Assembly (NCBI GenBank): GCA_019246575.1
Contig: JAFAQG010000987.1
Span: forward strand, 1-6,854
Direction of reading: 5' to 3'
Length of the DNA: 6,854 bases
DNA from: Acidobacteriaceae bacterium
GTDB lineage: Bacteria; Acidobacteriota; Terriglobia; Bryobacterales; Bryobacteraceae
The translations under genes and the position numbers were made by a program. Below are positions 1 to 5,334 of this stretch, piece after piece (position 1 is the first letter of the stretch; the number at the start of each line of letters is the position of its first letter). The notes beneath the pieces were generated by a model, which made no database searches, had not been told where the DNA came from, and saw only the letters and a list, made by a program, of their open reading frames with translations.

Positions 1-146
1 CGACCGCGAAACACAAACACGTGTCCCGCAAAAGGGTCCTGCTCGAGTACCGTCTGCACGGCCGCGCTCAAACCGGTGAAACCCCGCCGCAGATCAGTCA
101 CCCCTGCTGCAATCCAGATCCGCGCGCCTGCCGGCGGAGATATCAT
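1..146 (-). CDS. tnpB: IS66 accessory protein TnpB, N-terminal part (cut by window edge)
   Basis: The minus-strand frame from the ATG at 146-144 stays open for 48 codons to the left edge. It begins [20 protein letters not shown] and continues [12 protein letters not shown]... to ...[13 protein letters not shown]. This is the standard opening of IS66 TnpB (IS66 Orf2-like family, usually about 115 residues), including the conserved [13 protein letters not shown] and GHVFVFRGR stretches. TnpB is required together with TnpA and TnpC for IS66 transposition, but its biochemical role is poorly defined. The start codon overlaps the tnpA stop as ATGA (146-143). A GGAG at 161-158, inside tnpA, lies 11 bases upstream and may serve as ribosome binding site, although coupling to tnpA translation is also likely. 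About 60% of the protein lies beyond the edge. Confidence 0.92.
   Translation of the reverse strand, partial: MISPPAGARIWIAAGVTDLRRGFTGLSAAVQTVLEQDPFAGHVFVFRG
143..146 (-). promoter_or_regulatory. ATGA stop/start overlap coupling tnpA and tnpB
   Basis: On the minus strand the four bases 146-143 read ATGA. ATG (146-144) starts tnpB and TGA (145-143) ends tnpA. Such overlaps are common between IS66 tnpA and tnpB and are expected to let terminating ribosomes restart on tnpB, keeping the two proteins in proportion. The coupling is inferred from the arrangement. Confidence 0.8.
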
Positions 147-532
147 CTTGCCAGGCACTCCAACACACGGCAGATTACCGTGGTATCGATGCAGCCGTTC
201 ATTGTCACACGCACACCGCGCCCTTCAATAACCACGCTGCTCTCCGGTTTTGCTTCTGAGGTACCAGAGTTAAGGCCTTCCACTTGCACCGGAAGCAAAA
301 CCGAACGCTTGCCTTGTTGTATTCTCTGCCGGTGCTGTTTGCGCCAATCGTAGATCTGACTTGGGTTCACACCATATACACGCGCCACACTCTCGACCGT
401 TGTGCCGGCTTTCAACGAAGCCTGCACAATCCTCTGCCGTTCCTGTGCCGACCACTTGCGGCGCTCCGTTTTCTTTGCATCCGGCTTGCTGCCCTGCGCT
501 GCTCCATCCATTCCCGAAGCATCGCCCAACAC
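143..532 (-). CDS. tnpA: IS66-family TnpA (OrfA), helix-turn-helix accessory transposase
   Basis: This is a 129-residue protein, close to the usual IS66 TnpA length. Residues about 24-68 ([20 protein letters not shown], then [27 protein letters not shown]) form the Tnp8/OrfA helix-turn-helix shared by the small proteins of IS3 and IS66 elements, which recognises the IS ends. After a linker with LLPVQV, the C-terminus ([16 protein letters not shown], then a segment ending VLECLAR) matches the small beta-rich tail common in IS66 TnpA. The start is uncertain. An in-frame TAG at 547-545 forbids anything further upstream, and the first possible codon is GTG at 532-530, but no convincing Shine-Dalgarno precedes it. 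An ATG at 511-509 (residue 8) would keep the whole domain. The reading frame is intact, and the stop overlaps the tnpB start by four bases. Confidence 0.92.
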   Translation of the reverse strand: MLGDASGMDGAAQGSKPDAKKTERRKWSAQERQRIVQASLKAGTTVESVARVYGVNPSQIYDWRKQHRQRIQQGKRSVLLPVQVEGLNSGTSEAKPESSVVIEGRGVRVTMNGCIDTTVICRVLECLAR

Positions 533-544
533 TCCGCTGCTTCG

Positions 545-688
545 CTAGACGGTGCTCGCCGTACGCTTACCGAAATCTCGTTCTTCGGCCACCTGCAACA
601 GTTTTCGAAGATGCTCTGGCGGAAGCTCGGCCAGCATCGGATAAGCTTCTTTGGTGCGATCCAGTTCCTGTATGCGATTCGCTCTCAT
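545..688 (-). pseudogene. 5' remnant of a small gene truncated by IS66; possible cNMP-binding domain protein
   Basis: The minus-strand frame from the ATG at 688-686 encodes 47 residues. The first 39-40 come from host DNA (MRANRIQELDRTKEAYPMLA, then ELPPEHLRKLLQVAEERDFG). The rest (KRTASTV, stop TAG at 547-545) is read from the IS66 terminal repeat. The start looks genuine: it lies 14 bases after the acylase stop and has a GAGG/AGGGA ribosome binding site overlapping that stop. I do not recognise the gene with certainty. The pattern P-x-L-x-x-L-P-P-E-x-L-x-x-L-x-x-x-A-x-x-x-x-F-x resembles the first helix of a cyclic-nucleotide-binding (Crp/Fnr-like) domain, where a Gly and the first beta strand (GEVIFREG type) would follow. 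The IS sits exactly where that strand should begin. If so, the broken protein lacks its ligand pocket and is non-functional. The remainder of the gene should lie left of the IS, outside the window. Confidence 0.6.
551..570 (-). repeat. Terminal inverted repeat of the IS66 element (tnpA side)
   Basis: Read on the minus strand this is GTAAGCGTACGGCGAGCACC. The leading GTAAGCG matches the usual start of IS66-family terminal repeats and lies just upstream of tnpA, as expected. The outer boundary at 570 is set by that GTAA. The inner boundary is approximate because the matching right end is outside the window. The repeat also supplies the last codons of the truncated host reading frame, which stops at the TAG at 547-545. 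Confidence 0.75.
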
Positions 689-694
689 GCTGCG

Positions 695-703
695 CTTCCC
701 TCT
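695..703 (-). promoter_or_regulatory. Ribosome binding site of the truncated gene, overlapping the acylase stop
   Basis: Read on the minus strand, the acylase stop TAA (705-703) runs directly into GAGGGAAG and then the ATG at 688-686. GAGG (702-699) lies 10 bases from the start codon. It is the clearest Shine-Dalgarno in the window. It decides the start of the truncated gene and supports co-translation with the acylase. Confidence 0.65.
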
Positions 704-3027
704 TATCTTCTGTTTGCGGAGTGAGGTTCCGGCCTTACCTGAAGCACTTGTTTGGCGTTCACGTGTTCGAATTGCATCGGAAAGCTCTTGCCCACGTAGT
801 ACGCCGACCATTGATCCTTATAATGCGCGGACGCGACCATCCCTGACTCGCCACTGGGCAGGTTCTGAACGGATTTGTCCAGATCGCCGACGTCCACTAC
901 CATGCGCTCCGACGGCCCAAGCGAAGCTGTCGTCTGCTTAACGGTTGTGCCGGAGCCGCTCATTTCTACGGGGCCGATATCGAAGTAGCCATGCACGAAC
1001 GGGAAACGACTGCCGACGGGGTGGGCAATCTTCCACCGAAGCATGCGGCCCCATTGCCAGTTCGCTACCCGGCTTCCCTGACGGCGCTTGCCTTCTGCCA
1101 GCGCAGGCCCGAGATTTTTCATGATCCACGCATCCCAGTCGTTGTCCGGTACCCACCCAGGCGGCCGAGTTCGCAGCAACTGCTCAAGAACGTGATAGCT
1201 GGGAAGAATCTCAGGAACGAAGTCATCTTTCGGCCGGACCTCGGGTGCGTTCCTTCTGCTCGGAATACTCTCATGAGACAGCTGCGAACCCGGGAGATCG
1301 CGCGGGGACGCCGGCCTAACAACGGACAGCACCAGCCAGGACCTCATCTGAGTGCTCAGTAGCTCGGTAATCGTCGGCGCTGCTTCATTCTTATCCATTT
1401 GCCCGTTCCAGTTGCGCAGCACATCGATGGCAGCACGAAGTATGTCTTCGCTCGGAGCGTGGCGCGCACCGGCCGCGATCACCTGCCGAGCAAGGAAGTG
1501 GTCATAAGCCGAATAGACGTCCTTCTGAATTGCGAGCATGTCACGCACGCCCAGCTTCCTATTTGCTTTTAGCCTTGTCCGAATCTGACGCGCTCGATAA
1601 CCGTCGTGAAAGTTCCCGTCAACCCGATAAGGATACCCGGAAGGAAACGGGTCCTGGTTCGCAGACACGATCATGCCTGAGGACGGGTTGTACAAGGTTG
1701 GGAGTTGCTGGGGAGGAATATACCCGTCCCATTCGAATTTCCCTGAAGCGCCGTCGAGCGGTACTGTGCCCTCGAAATTTCTTCGAATCGGAACACGTCC
1801 GCCGAGCTGATATCCGATGTTTCCCGCCTTATCGGCGTAAACGAAATTCAGCGCCGGTCCCCAGAGAGTAAGCACCGCGGACCGAAACTGGTCCCAATTT
1901 TGCGCGCGGTCGATGGCCCAGAAAGGAAAGCTAAAGCCGTCGTTTGCACTCCAGCGCAAGCTATACAATTTGCCCGCGCCTGATTCGACCACGGGACCGT
2001 GACGCGTCACCCAGGTATTTGACACGACCGGTTTCCCGCCGCGAACTCCGATGATTTCGGAGTCAAGCTCTGCCTGCTCTGAATGTTCCTGAAAGATGTA
2101 CCGGCCGGTGCGCGGATCCAATTCTTCCGCGTACAGGTCCATAACATCGCCTTGCAGACTCGTCAAACCCCAGGCGATCTGCGTGTTGTGCCCAAGAATG
2201 ATGCCGGGCGTGCCGGGCAAGGCCGCGCCCGACACGTTTATTCCGGGGGCTTTCAGATGGACTAAGTACCACGTCGATGGAATCCCGTACTCAAGATGTA
2301 CATCGTTCGCGAGCATGGGACTTCCATCAGCGGTGCGCGCGCCCGAAACGGCCCAGGCGTTTGATCCTACACTCACGTATTCTCCCTGTAGTCCAGGAAA
2401 CAAGGTGTTCATCTTCGCGACATCCGATGTCATCGCCATCAGCCGCGCTCTACTGAGGTCCAGGCTGGCCGTATCGGTGAGAGTGCGATACATCACCAGT
2501 CCGACCAGGATCGAATCGACGACGGTCCAGGGACGCGGGTCGTATGAATAACCCGGCAGCGAAAACTCTAGCGGATAATCGCCCCTGTGCGTCTCGATAA
2601 AGTAATCTACGCCGCGCGCGTATTCGATGAAGACATCGCGGTCCTCGGGAGTTAGCCGCTTAAGATCCTGTTCGGCGATAGCGCGCAGTCGCAGGGCGCG
2701 CGATCGTTCGTCCTGGTGTAGCGCCACGGGTCCATAAACTTCGGCTAAGTCACCTGCCCCGAGCCGCCGCAAATTGTCCATCTGCCACAATCGGTCTTGG
2801 GCCGTTACGAAACCTTGCAAAAAGATGGCGTCCTGCCAGGAGGCGGCATTCACGTGCGGAACACCACGTGCATCGCGCTCTACGTTTGCAGGAGCACTAA
2901 TGGGGGCGCTGATTTGACCCGATGTCTTGGGCAAGGGACGGATCGCGTACCAGTAAATTGCAATCACGATGAGCAAGGCCAAAACAGCTATGACCGCATT
3001 GATGACACGTATCAGGCGGGATAACAC
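703..3027 (-). CDS. Penicillin acylase family protein, membrane-anchored Ntn hydrolase
   Basis: This 774-residue protein belongs to the penicillin amidase (peptidase S45) family. Members hydrolyse amide bonds of beta-lactams, acyl-homoserine lactones or other N-acyl compounds after cutting themselves into alpha and beta chains. Residues about 5-28 (IRVINAVIAVLALLIVIAIYW) form one hydrophobic segment, a membrane anchor or uncleaved signal, placing the enzyme on the periplasmic side. The alpha-chain part carries RDARGVPHVNA (51-61) and QGFVTAQDRLWQMD (71-84). The autocleavage site and nucleophile are Gly221/Ser222 in VGSNAWAVSGARTADG. MLANDVHL (238-245), HGPV (343-346) and Asn394 in LNFVYADKAGNIGY, the likely oxyanion residue, are in the expected order. 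SANQDP (455-460), DGYRARQIRTRL (475-486) and the C-terminal SGESGMVASAHYKDQ (725-739) complete the fold. Length is normal and no key residue is missing. The GTG start is the only option because an in-frame TAA lies at 3039-3037. Substrate cannot be told from sequence. It probably headed an operon with the IS-disrupted gene downstream. Confidence 0.95.
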   Translation of the reverse strand: MLSRLIRVINAVIAVLALLIVIAIYWYAIRPLPKTSGQISAPISAPANVERDARGVPHVNAASWQDAIFLQGFVTAQDRLWQMDNLRRLGAGDLAEVYGPVALHQDERSRALRLRAIAEQDLKRLTPEDRDVFIEYARGVDYFIETHRGDYPLEFSLPGYSYDPRPWTVVDSILVGLVMYRTLTDTASLDLSRARLMAMTSDVAKMNTLFPGLQGEYVSVGSNAWAVSGARTADGSPMLANDVHLEYGIPSTWYLVHLKAPGINVSGAALPGTPGIILGHNTQIAWGLTSLQGDVMDLYAEELDPRTGRYIFQEHSEQAELDSEIIGVRGGKPVVSNTWVTRHGPVVESGAGKLYSLRWSANDGFSFPFWAIDRAQNWDQFRSAVLTLWGPALNFVYADKAGNIGYQLGGRVPIRRNFEGTVPLDGASGKFEWDGYIPPQQLPTLYNPSSGMIVSANQDPFPSGYPYRVDGNFHDGYRARQIRTRLKANRKLGVRDMLAIQKDVYSAYDHFLARQVIAAGARHAPSEDILRAAIDVLRNWNGQMDKNEAAPTITELLSTQMRSWLVLSVVRPASPRDLPGSQLSHESIPSRRNAPEVRPKDDFVPEILPSYHVLEQLLRTRPPGWVPDNDWDAWIMKNLGPALAEGKRRQGSRVANWQWGRMLRWKIAHPVGSRFPFVHGYFDIGPVEMSGSGTTVKQTTASLGPSERMVVDVGDLDKSVQNLPSGESGMVASAHYKDQWSAYYVGKSFPMQFEHVNAKQVLQVRPEPHSANRR

Positions 3028-3091
3028 GCCCCGATTTTACCGTCTAAGTACGGACGCAGCTGTTCAGATTGCAGCGCTCCAGTAACTTACG
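3028..3091. other. Divergent intergenic region between acylase and CNNM/CorC-like genes
   Basis: These 64 bases are the only space between two genes transcribed away from each other, so they should hold both promoters. Apart from the TAAAAT hexamer on the minus strand, I see no strong -35/-10 pair. Toward the plus-strand gene there is only a weak TAACTT (3083-3088), and no clear Shine-Dalgarno before the ATG at 3092. No convincing inverted-repeat operator was found. Confidence 0.5.
3034..3039 (-). promoter_or_regulatory. Possible -10 element of the acylase gene, placed for a leaderless mRNA
   Basis: The minus-strand hexamer TAAAAT (3039-3034) matches the bacterial -10 consensus at five of six bases. 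Counting seven bases on from its last T puts the transcription start at 3027, the first base of the GTG start codon. No TTGACA-like box is present 16-18 bases upstream (the sequence there is CAGCTG or similar), and no Shine-Dalgarno is suitably placed before the GTG. The call is tentative because one AT-rich hexamer can arise by chance. Confidence 0.25.
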
Positions 3092-4441
3092 ATGACCCTC
3101 CGGTTGTTCGTCTTGTTGCTTATTCTGGCTACGAACGGCTTCTTTGCTGCGGCCGAGGTCTCACTCGTTTCCGTACGCCAATCACGTTTACGCGAATTAG
3201 CGAAGCAAGGTCACGCAGGCGCCCAAACTGCTTTGAATCTGCTCGCAAACCCAGGTCGTTTGCTCTCTGTTACTCAGGTTGGTGTCACCTTAGCGAGTCT
3301 GGGACTGGGCTGGGCAGGGGAAGATACGCTTTACCTGCTGCTCCGCAATGCACTTGGGCCAGCGCAGGTGCGACTACCGCCGCTAGCTGTCCACGCTCTC
3401 GCATTCGCCCTAGCTTTCCTTGTGATTAGCTACGCACATGTAGTAATCGGCGAGGTCGTTCCTAAGAATTTGGCGATCGAGAAAGCCGATCGCCTTGCAA
3501 TGCTTGCGGCTCCAGCGCTGCTTGTCTTTTATCGGGTGTCGCAGCCGTTCGTAGTCGTCATCGAGCGTTCGTCTGCCGTAGTGCTACGCGCTCTGGGGGT
3601 TGGCCGCGGCCATGTTCGGGGCGGACACACGCCCGAGGAGCTGAAGTACATCATCGAGTCCAGCCGTCATGAGGGACATCTTCACGAGTTTGAAGAAGAC
3701 GCCATTCAGAACCTGATCGAGTTGTCGGAGTACTCTGCTCGCGAGATCATGACCCCGCGGCACAACATAGTTTCTGTGTCCGTCGATGCCGATCTCGATG
3801 AAGTGCTCAGCATCATGGCTGAGCATAAGTTCACACGTTTGCCCGTTTATGAGGACCGCCCGGAGCAGATCATCGGCATTCTACATTACAAGGATCTCAT
3901 GCGTGTTTGGGAAGAGCGCCGGTTTGCTCATGACATCCGCCGTACCGGCCGCCCGTTACGCTTACGCCGCTTCATTCGAAAACCGCTCGTCATACCTGAA
4001 ACGAAGCCTTTGAATCAGCTTGTCGACGAATTTCGCAACTCGCACACGCATATGGCTCTTGTCGTCGATGAATTCGGCACCGTAACGGGCCTGGTCACGC
4101 TGGGCGATGTTCTGGAGCAGGTCTTTGGGGACATAGGAGACGAGCACGACGTCATCCGCCCCGGGCCGCCCTACCAGGACAAGAGACTCCAGCTTGAGGG
4201 CAGCACCACCATTCGGGATCTTGAGACTCGCTACAATATCGCGCTGCCTGGAGAAGCAGGTTTCGAAACGCTCGCGGGCTTTCTGCTGTATCAGTTTGGG
4301 TATATTCCGAAACTGCAGGACTTTGTTGAATACGGAGGCCGCCGTTTCACGATTACCGAAATGAATCGCAACCGCATCGCAAAAGTTCTGATAGAGAAGA
4401 TCGAGCCAAAGGAACAGACACAAGCGGCAAAGCAGGCCTAG
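3092..4441 (+). CDS. CNNM/CorC-type membrane protein (DUF21, CBS pair, CorC_HlyC), putative Mg2+/Co2+ efflux
   Basis: This is a complete 449-residue hemolysin-family (HlyC/CorC, TlyC-like) protein. The DUF21 transmembrane domain spans about 1-175. Its first helix opens LFVLLLILATNGFFAAAEVS, the usual start of the family, which supports this ATG. Further hydrophobic segments lie at about 57-84, 98-121 and 135-166, and the conserved GEVVPK is at 120-125. EFEEDAIQNLIELSE and REIMTPR (217-223) lead into two CBS domains (about 220-345), with FTRLPVYE (247-254) and HMALVVDEFGTVTGLVTLGD (320-339). LEQVFGDIGDE joins these to the CorC_HlyC domain (about 355-440), which includes FETLAGFLLYQFGYIP (390-405). 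Family members act in the inner membrane. Several are implicated in Mg2+ or Co2+ export, with nucleotide binding at the CBS pair as sensor. The name hemolysin is historical. No Shine-Dalgarno is evident. It is divergent from the acylase and convergent with the next gene, so it is probably monocistronic. The exact ion is unknown. Confidence 0.93.
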   Translation: MTLRLFVLLLILATNGFFAAAEVSLVSVRQSRLRELAKQGHAGAQTALNLLANPGRLLSVTQVGVTLASLGLGWAGEDTLYLLLRNALGPAQVRLPPLAVHALAFALAFLVISYAHVVIGEVVPKNLAIEKADRLAMLAAPALLVFYRVSQPFVVVIERSSAVVLRALGVGRGHVRGGHTPEELKYIIESSRHEGHLHEFEEDAIQNLIELSEYSAREIMTPRHNIVSVSVDADLDEVLSIMAEHKFTRLPVYEDRPEQIIGILHYKDLMRVWEERRFAHDIRRTGRPLRLRRFIRKPLVIPETKPLNQLVDEFRNSHTHMALVVDEFGTVTGLVTLGDVLEQVFGDIGDEHDVIRPGPPYQDKRLQLEGSTTIRDLETRYNIALPGEAGFETLAGFLLYQFGYIPKLQDFVEYGGRRFTITEMNRNRIAKVLIEKIEPKEQTQAAKQA

Positions 4442-4480
4442 CGATCGGGTAGCGGGGACCGTAGCGTACTGCGGCTGCGT
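4442..4480. other. Convergent intergenic region without a recognisable terminator
   Basis: These 39 bases separate two convergent genes. I see no GC-rich hairpin followed by a T-run on either strand. The only palindromic piece is GCGTTCAACGC (4477-4487), whose single-base loop is too short for a stem-loop. Termination here may depend on Rho or overlap into the opposing gene. Confidence 0.45.
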
Positions 4481-5275
4481 TCAACGCTTTCCCGGCTCGT
4501 AAGCAAAATCCCACACCAGCAACTCGATGTCTTTCGCGTCGCCCGTGTCGGAGAACTCCATCAGTGCATACTCGCCCGGCTCAAGCGGCTTCTCCGGCCA
4601 AACCTTATACAAGTTGCCATCGATCTGCTGCTGAAAGACCTCCACCTGTTTTCGGTCTTCGAAGCTCTCGTTGGACACCGGCACGATGGACACATTCTCA
4701 ACGACGCGAGCGTTCTTCTTTGGCGTGACCCGAACAATGCCAAAGCGTTCCTGCTTCTCCGGTCTGAAATAGAACGTCGGCCGCTCGTCATGCACGACAA
4801 ACTTCGCATGTTCGCCCTGGATGACGACCGAAGCGCGTCCCGGTATCAGCGGAACCGGCGACAGGAGCTTCAGGGTTTGTCGCTTCTTGTTCGTGATCAC
4901 CTGATACGACGCCGCCTCTAGTTGCTTTACTTGTCCGTTCACGTTGTAATAAGCGCCTGTGTCCATTGGGATTGATTCGATCTCACCCCGCAGAGCGCGT
5001 TCGGCCTGTTCTTCCTGGTCCTGCTCCCGGGCTTCCTTTAAGCTCTCCTGCTGTTTTTCATCATGTTCCTTCTTCGTCTTGGCCAAGTCGACAAGCTCGG
5101 TGGGCATCTCTTCCCACTGGCTCCGCTCAACGCTGTAGAAACGGACGCGATCGCCTTCGACTTGATACTCGCGAACCACATGATAGTTGCCGTCTTTGAG
5201 ATAAAGCTTGAGTGTTTCTCCGCAGAGCACCAGCGCGGAGATGAAGAATAACAGGAACAGCCGCACGATTACCAT
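4481..5275 (-). CDS. Secreted protein of unknown function, possible Acidobacteriota-specific family
   Basis: A 264-residue protein that I cannot assign a function. The frame is open to an ATG at 5350, but the ATG at 5275 is preferred. It places a Sec signal peptide at the very N-terminus (MVIVRLFLLFFISALVLCGE, cleavage probably near residues 18-19), and the upstream start would overlap the divergent gene. The Cys at 18 lacks a proper lipobox (LVLC), so a lipoprotein is less likely. Mature residues about 20-64 (LKLYLKDGNYHVVREYQVEG, then DRVRFYSVERSQWEEMPTEL) look like a small beta domain. A charged, Glu/Gln/Lys-rich segment (about 66-98) is probably a helix or coiled coil. Residues about 100-264 appear beta-rich and end EPGEYALMEFSDTG...IELLVWDFAYEP. 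I associate this architecture with Acidobacteriota proteins, a recollection rather than a search result. The location should be periplasm or cell surface. It faces the transporter gene tail to tail, 39 bases apart. Confidence 0.82.
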   Translation of the reverse strand: MVIVRLFLLFFISALVLCGETLKLYLKDGNYHVVREYQVEGDRVRFYSVERSQWEEMPTELVDLAKTKKEHDEKQQESLKEAREQDQEEQAERALRGEIESIPMDTGAYYNVNGQVKQLEAASYQVITNKKRQTLKLLSPVPLIPGRASVVIQGEHAKFVVHDERPTFYFRPEKQERFGIVRVTPKKNARVVENVSIVPVSNESFEDRKQVEVFQQQIDGNLYKVWPEKPLEPGEYALMEFSDTGDAKDIELLVWDFAYEPGKR

Positions 5276-5306
5276 TCTCGCTTGAATCAAAGCTCGCGAA
5301 GGGTGA

Positions 5307-5312
5307 ATTCTA
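5307..5312 (-). promoter_or_regulatory. Possible -10 element of the secreted-protein gene
   Basis: The minus-strand hexamer TAGAAT (5312-5307) matches the -10 consensus at five of six bases. It would start transcription near 5300, leaving a leader of about 25 bases before the ATG at 5275. The best -35 at 16-base spacing (GTTTCA, 5334-5329) matches only three of six. Tentative. Confidence 0.25.
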
Positions 5313-5323
5313 GTTCTGATCGC

Positions 5324-5329
5324 TAGACT
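5324..5329 (+). promoter_or_regulatory. Weak -10-like hexamer immediately before the DUF255 gene
   Basis: TAGACT matches the -10 consensus at four of six bases and ends five bases before the ATG at 5335, so transcription would begin at or next to the start codon. No matching -35 and no Shine-Dalgarno are visible. Reported because the same geometry appears at the acylase start; weak on its own. Confidence 0.15.
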
Positions 5330-5334
5330 GAAAC

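Larger units (their letters stand above)
1..570 (-). mobile_element. IS66-family insertion sequence, tnpA-side end (continues past left edge)
   Basis: An insertion sequence of the IS66 family runs leftward from position 570 and out of the window. Three things seen in the sequence support this. The outer end, read on the minus strand from 570, begins GTAAGCGTACGG, and IS66 elements characteristically begin GTAA, usually GTAAGC. An OrfA-type helix-turn-helix protein follows, and then the opening of a typical TnpB, in the canonical tnpA-tnpB order with overlapping stop and start. The large DDE transposase tnpC and the other inverted repeat should lie to the left and are not visible. The element interrupts a small host gene, whose 5' part is at 571-688. 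IS66 elements usually duplicate 8 bases of target, so 571-578 (cgaaatct) is the expected duplication, but the second copy cannot be seen. The element is co-oriented with the upstream acylase gene. Whether it is still active cannot be judged from this end. Confidence 0.9.
5276..5334. other. Divergent intergenic region with possible promoters and a TCTAG/CTAGA inverted repeat
   Basis: Fifty-nine bases separate the divergent secreted-protein and DUF255 genes. A small inverted repeat, TCTAG (5309-5313) and CTAGA (5323-5327) with nine bases between, overlaps the candidate -10 hexamers of both directions. It could be an operator or chance; five-base arms are weak evidence. No strong -35 box was found for either direction. 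Confidence 0.35.

Noticed and set aside
21..846. Overlapping plus-strand open frames of 110, 146, 161 and 96 residues across the IS66 end and acylase tail
   Set aside because: They lie antisense to recognisable tnpB, tnpA and acylase sequence, show no domain-like motifs, and are explained by GC-rich antisense frames.
3472..3494. Perfect 8-base inverted repeat GGCGATCG / CGATCGCC with a 7-base loop
   Set aside because: It lies within the conserved DUF21 coding region (LAIEKADRLA), has no T-run, and is not at a gene boundary; most likely chance from codon use.
3962..4423. Minus-strand open frame of 153 residues inside the CNNM/CorC-like gene
   Set aside because: It is antisense to the conserved second CBS and CorC_HlyC domains and has no recognisable protein features.
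4477..4487. Palindromic GCGTTCAACGC between the convergent genes as a terminator
   Set aside because: The one-base loop cannot form a proper hairpin and no T-run follows on either strand.
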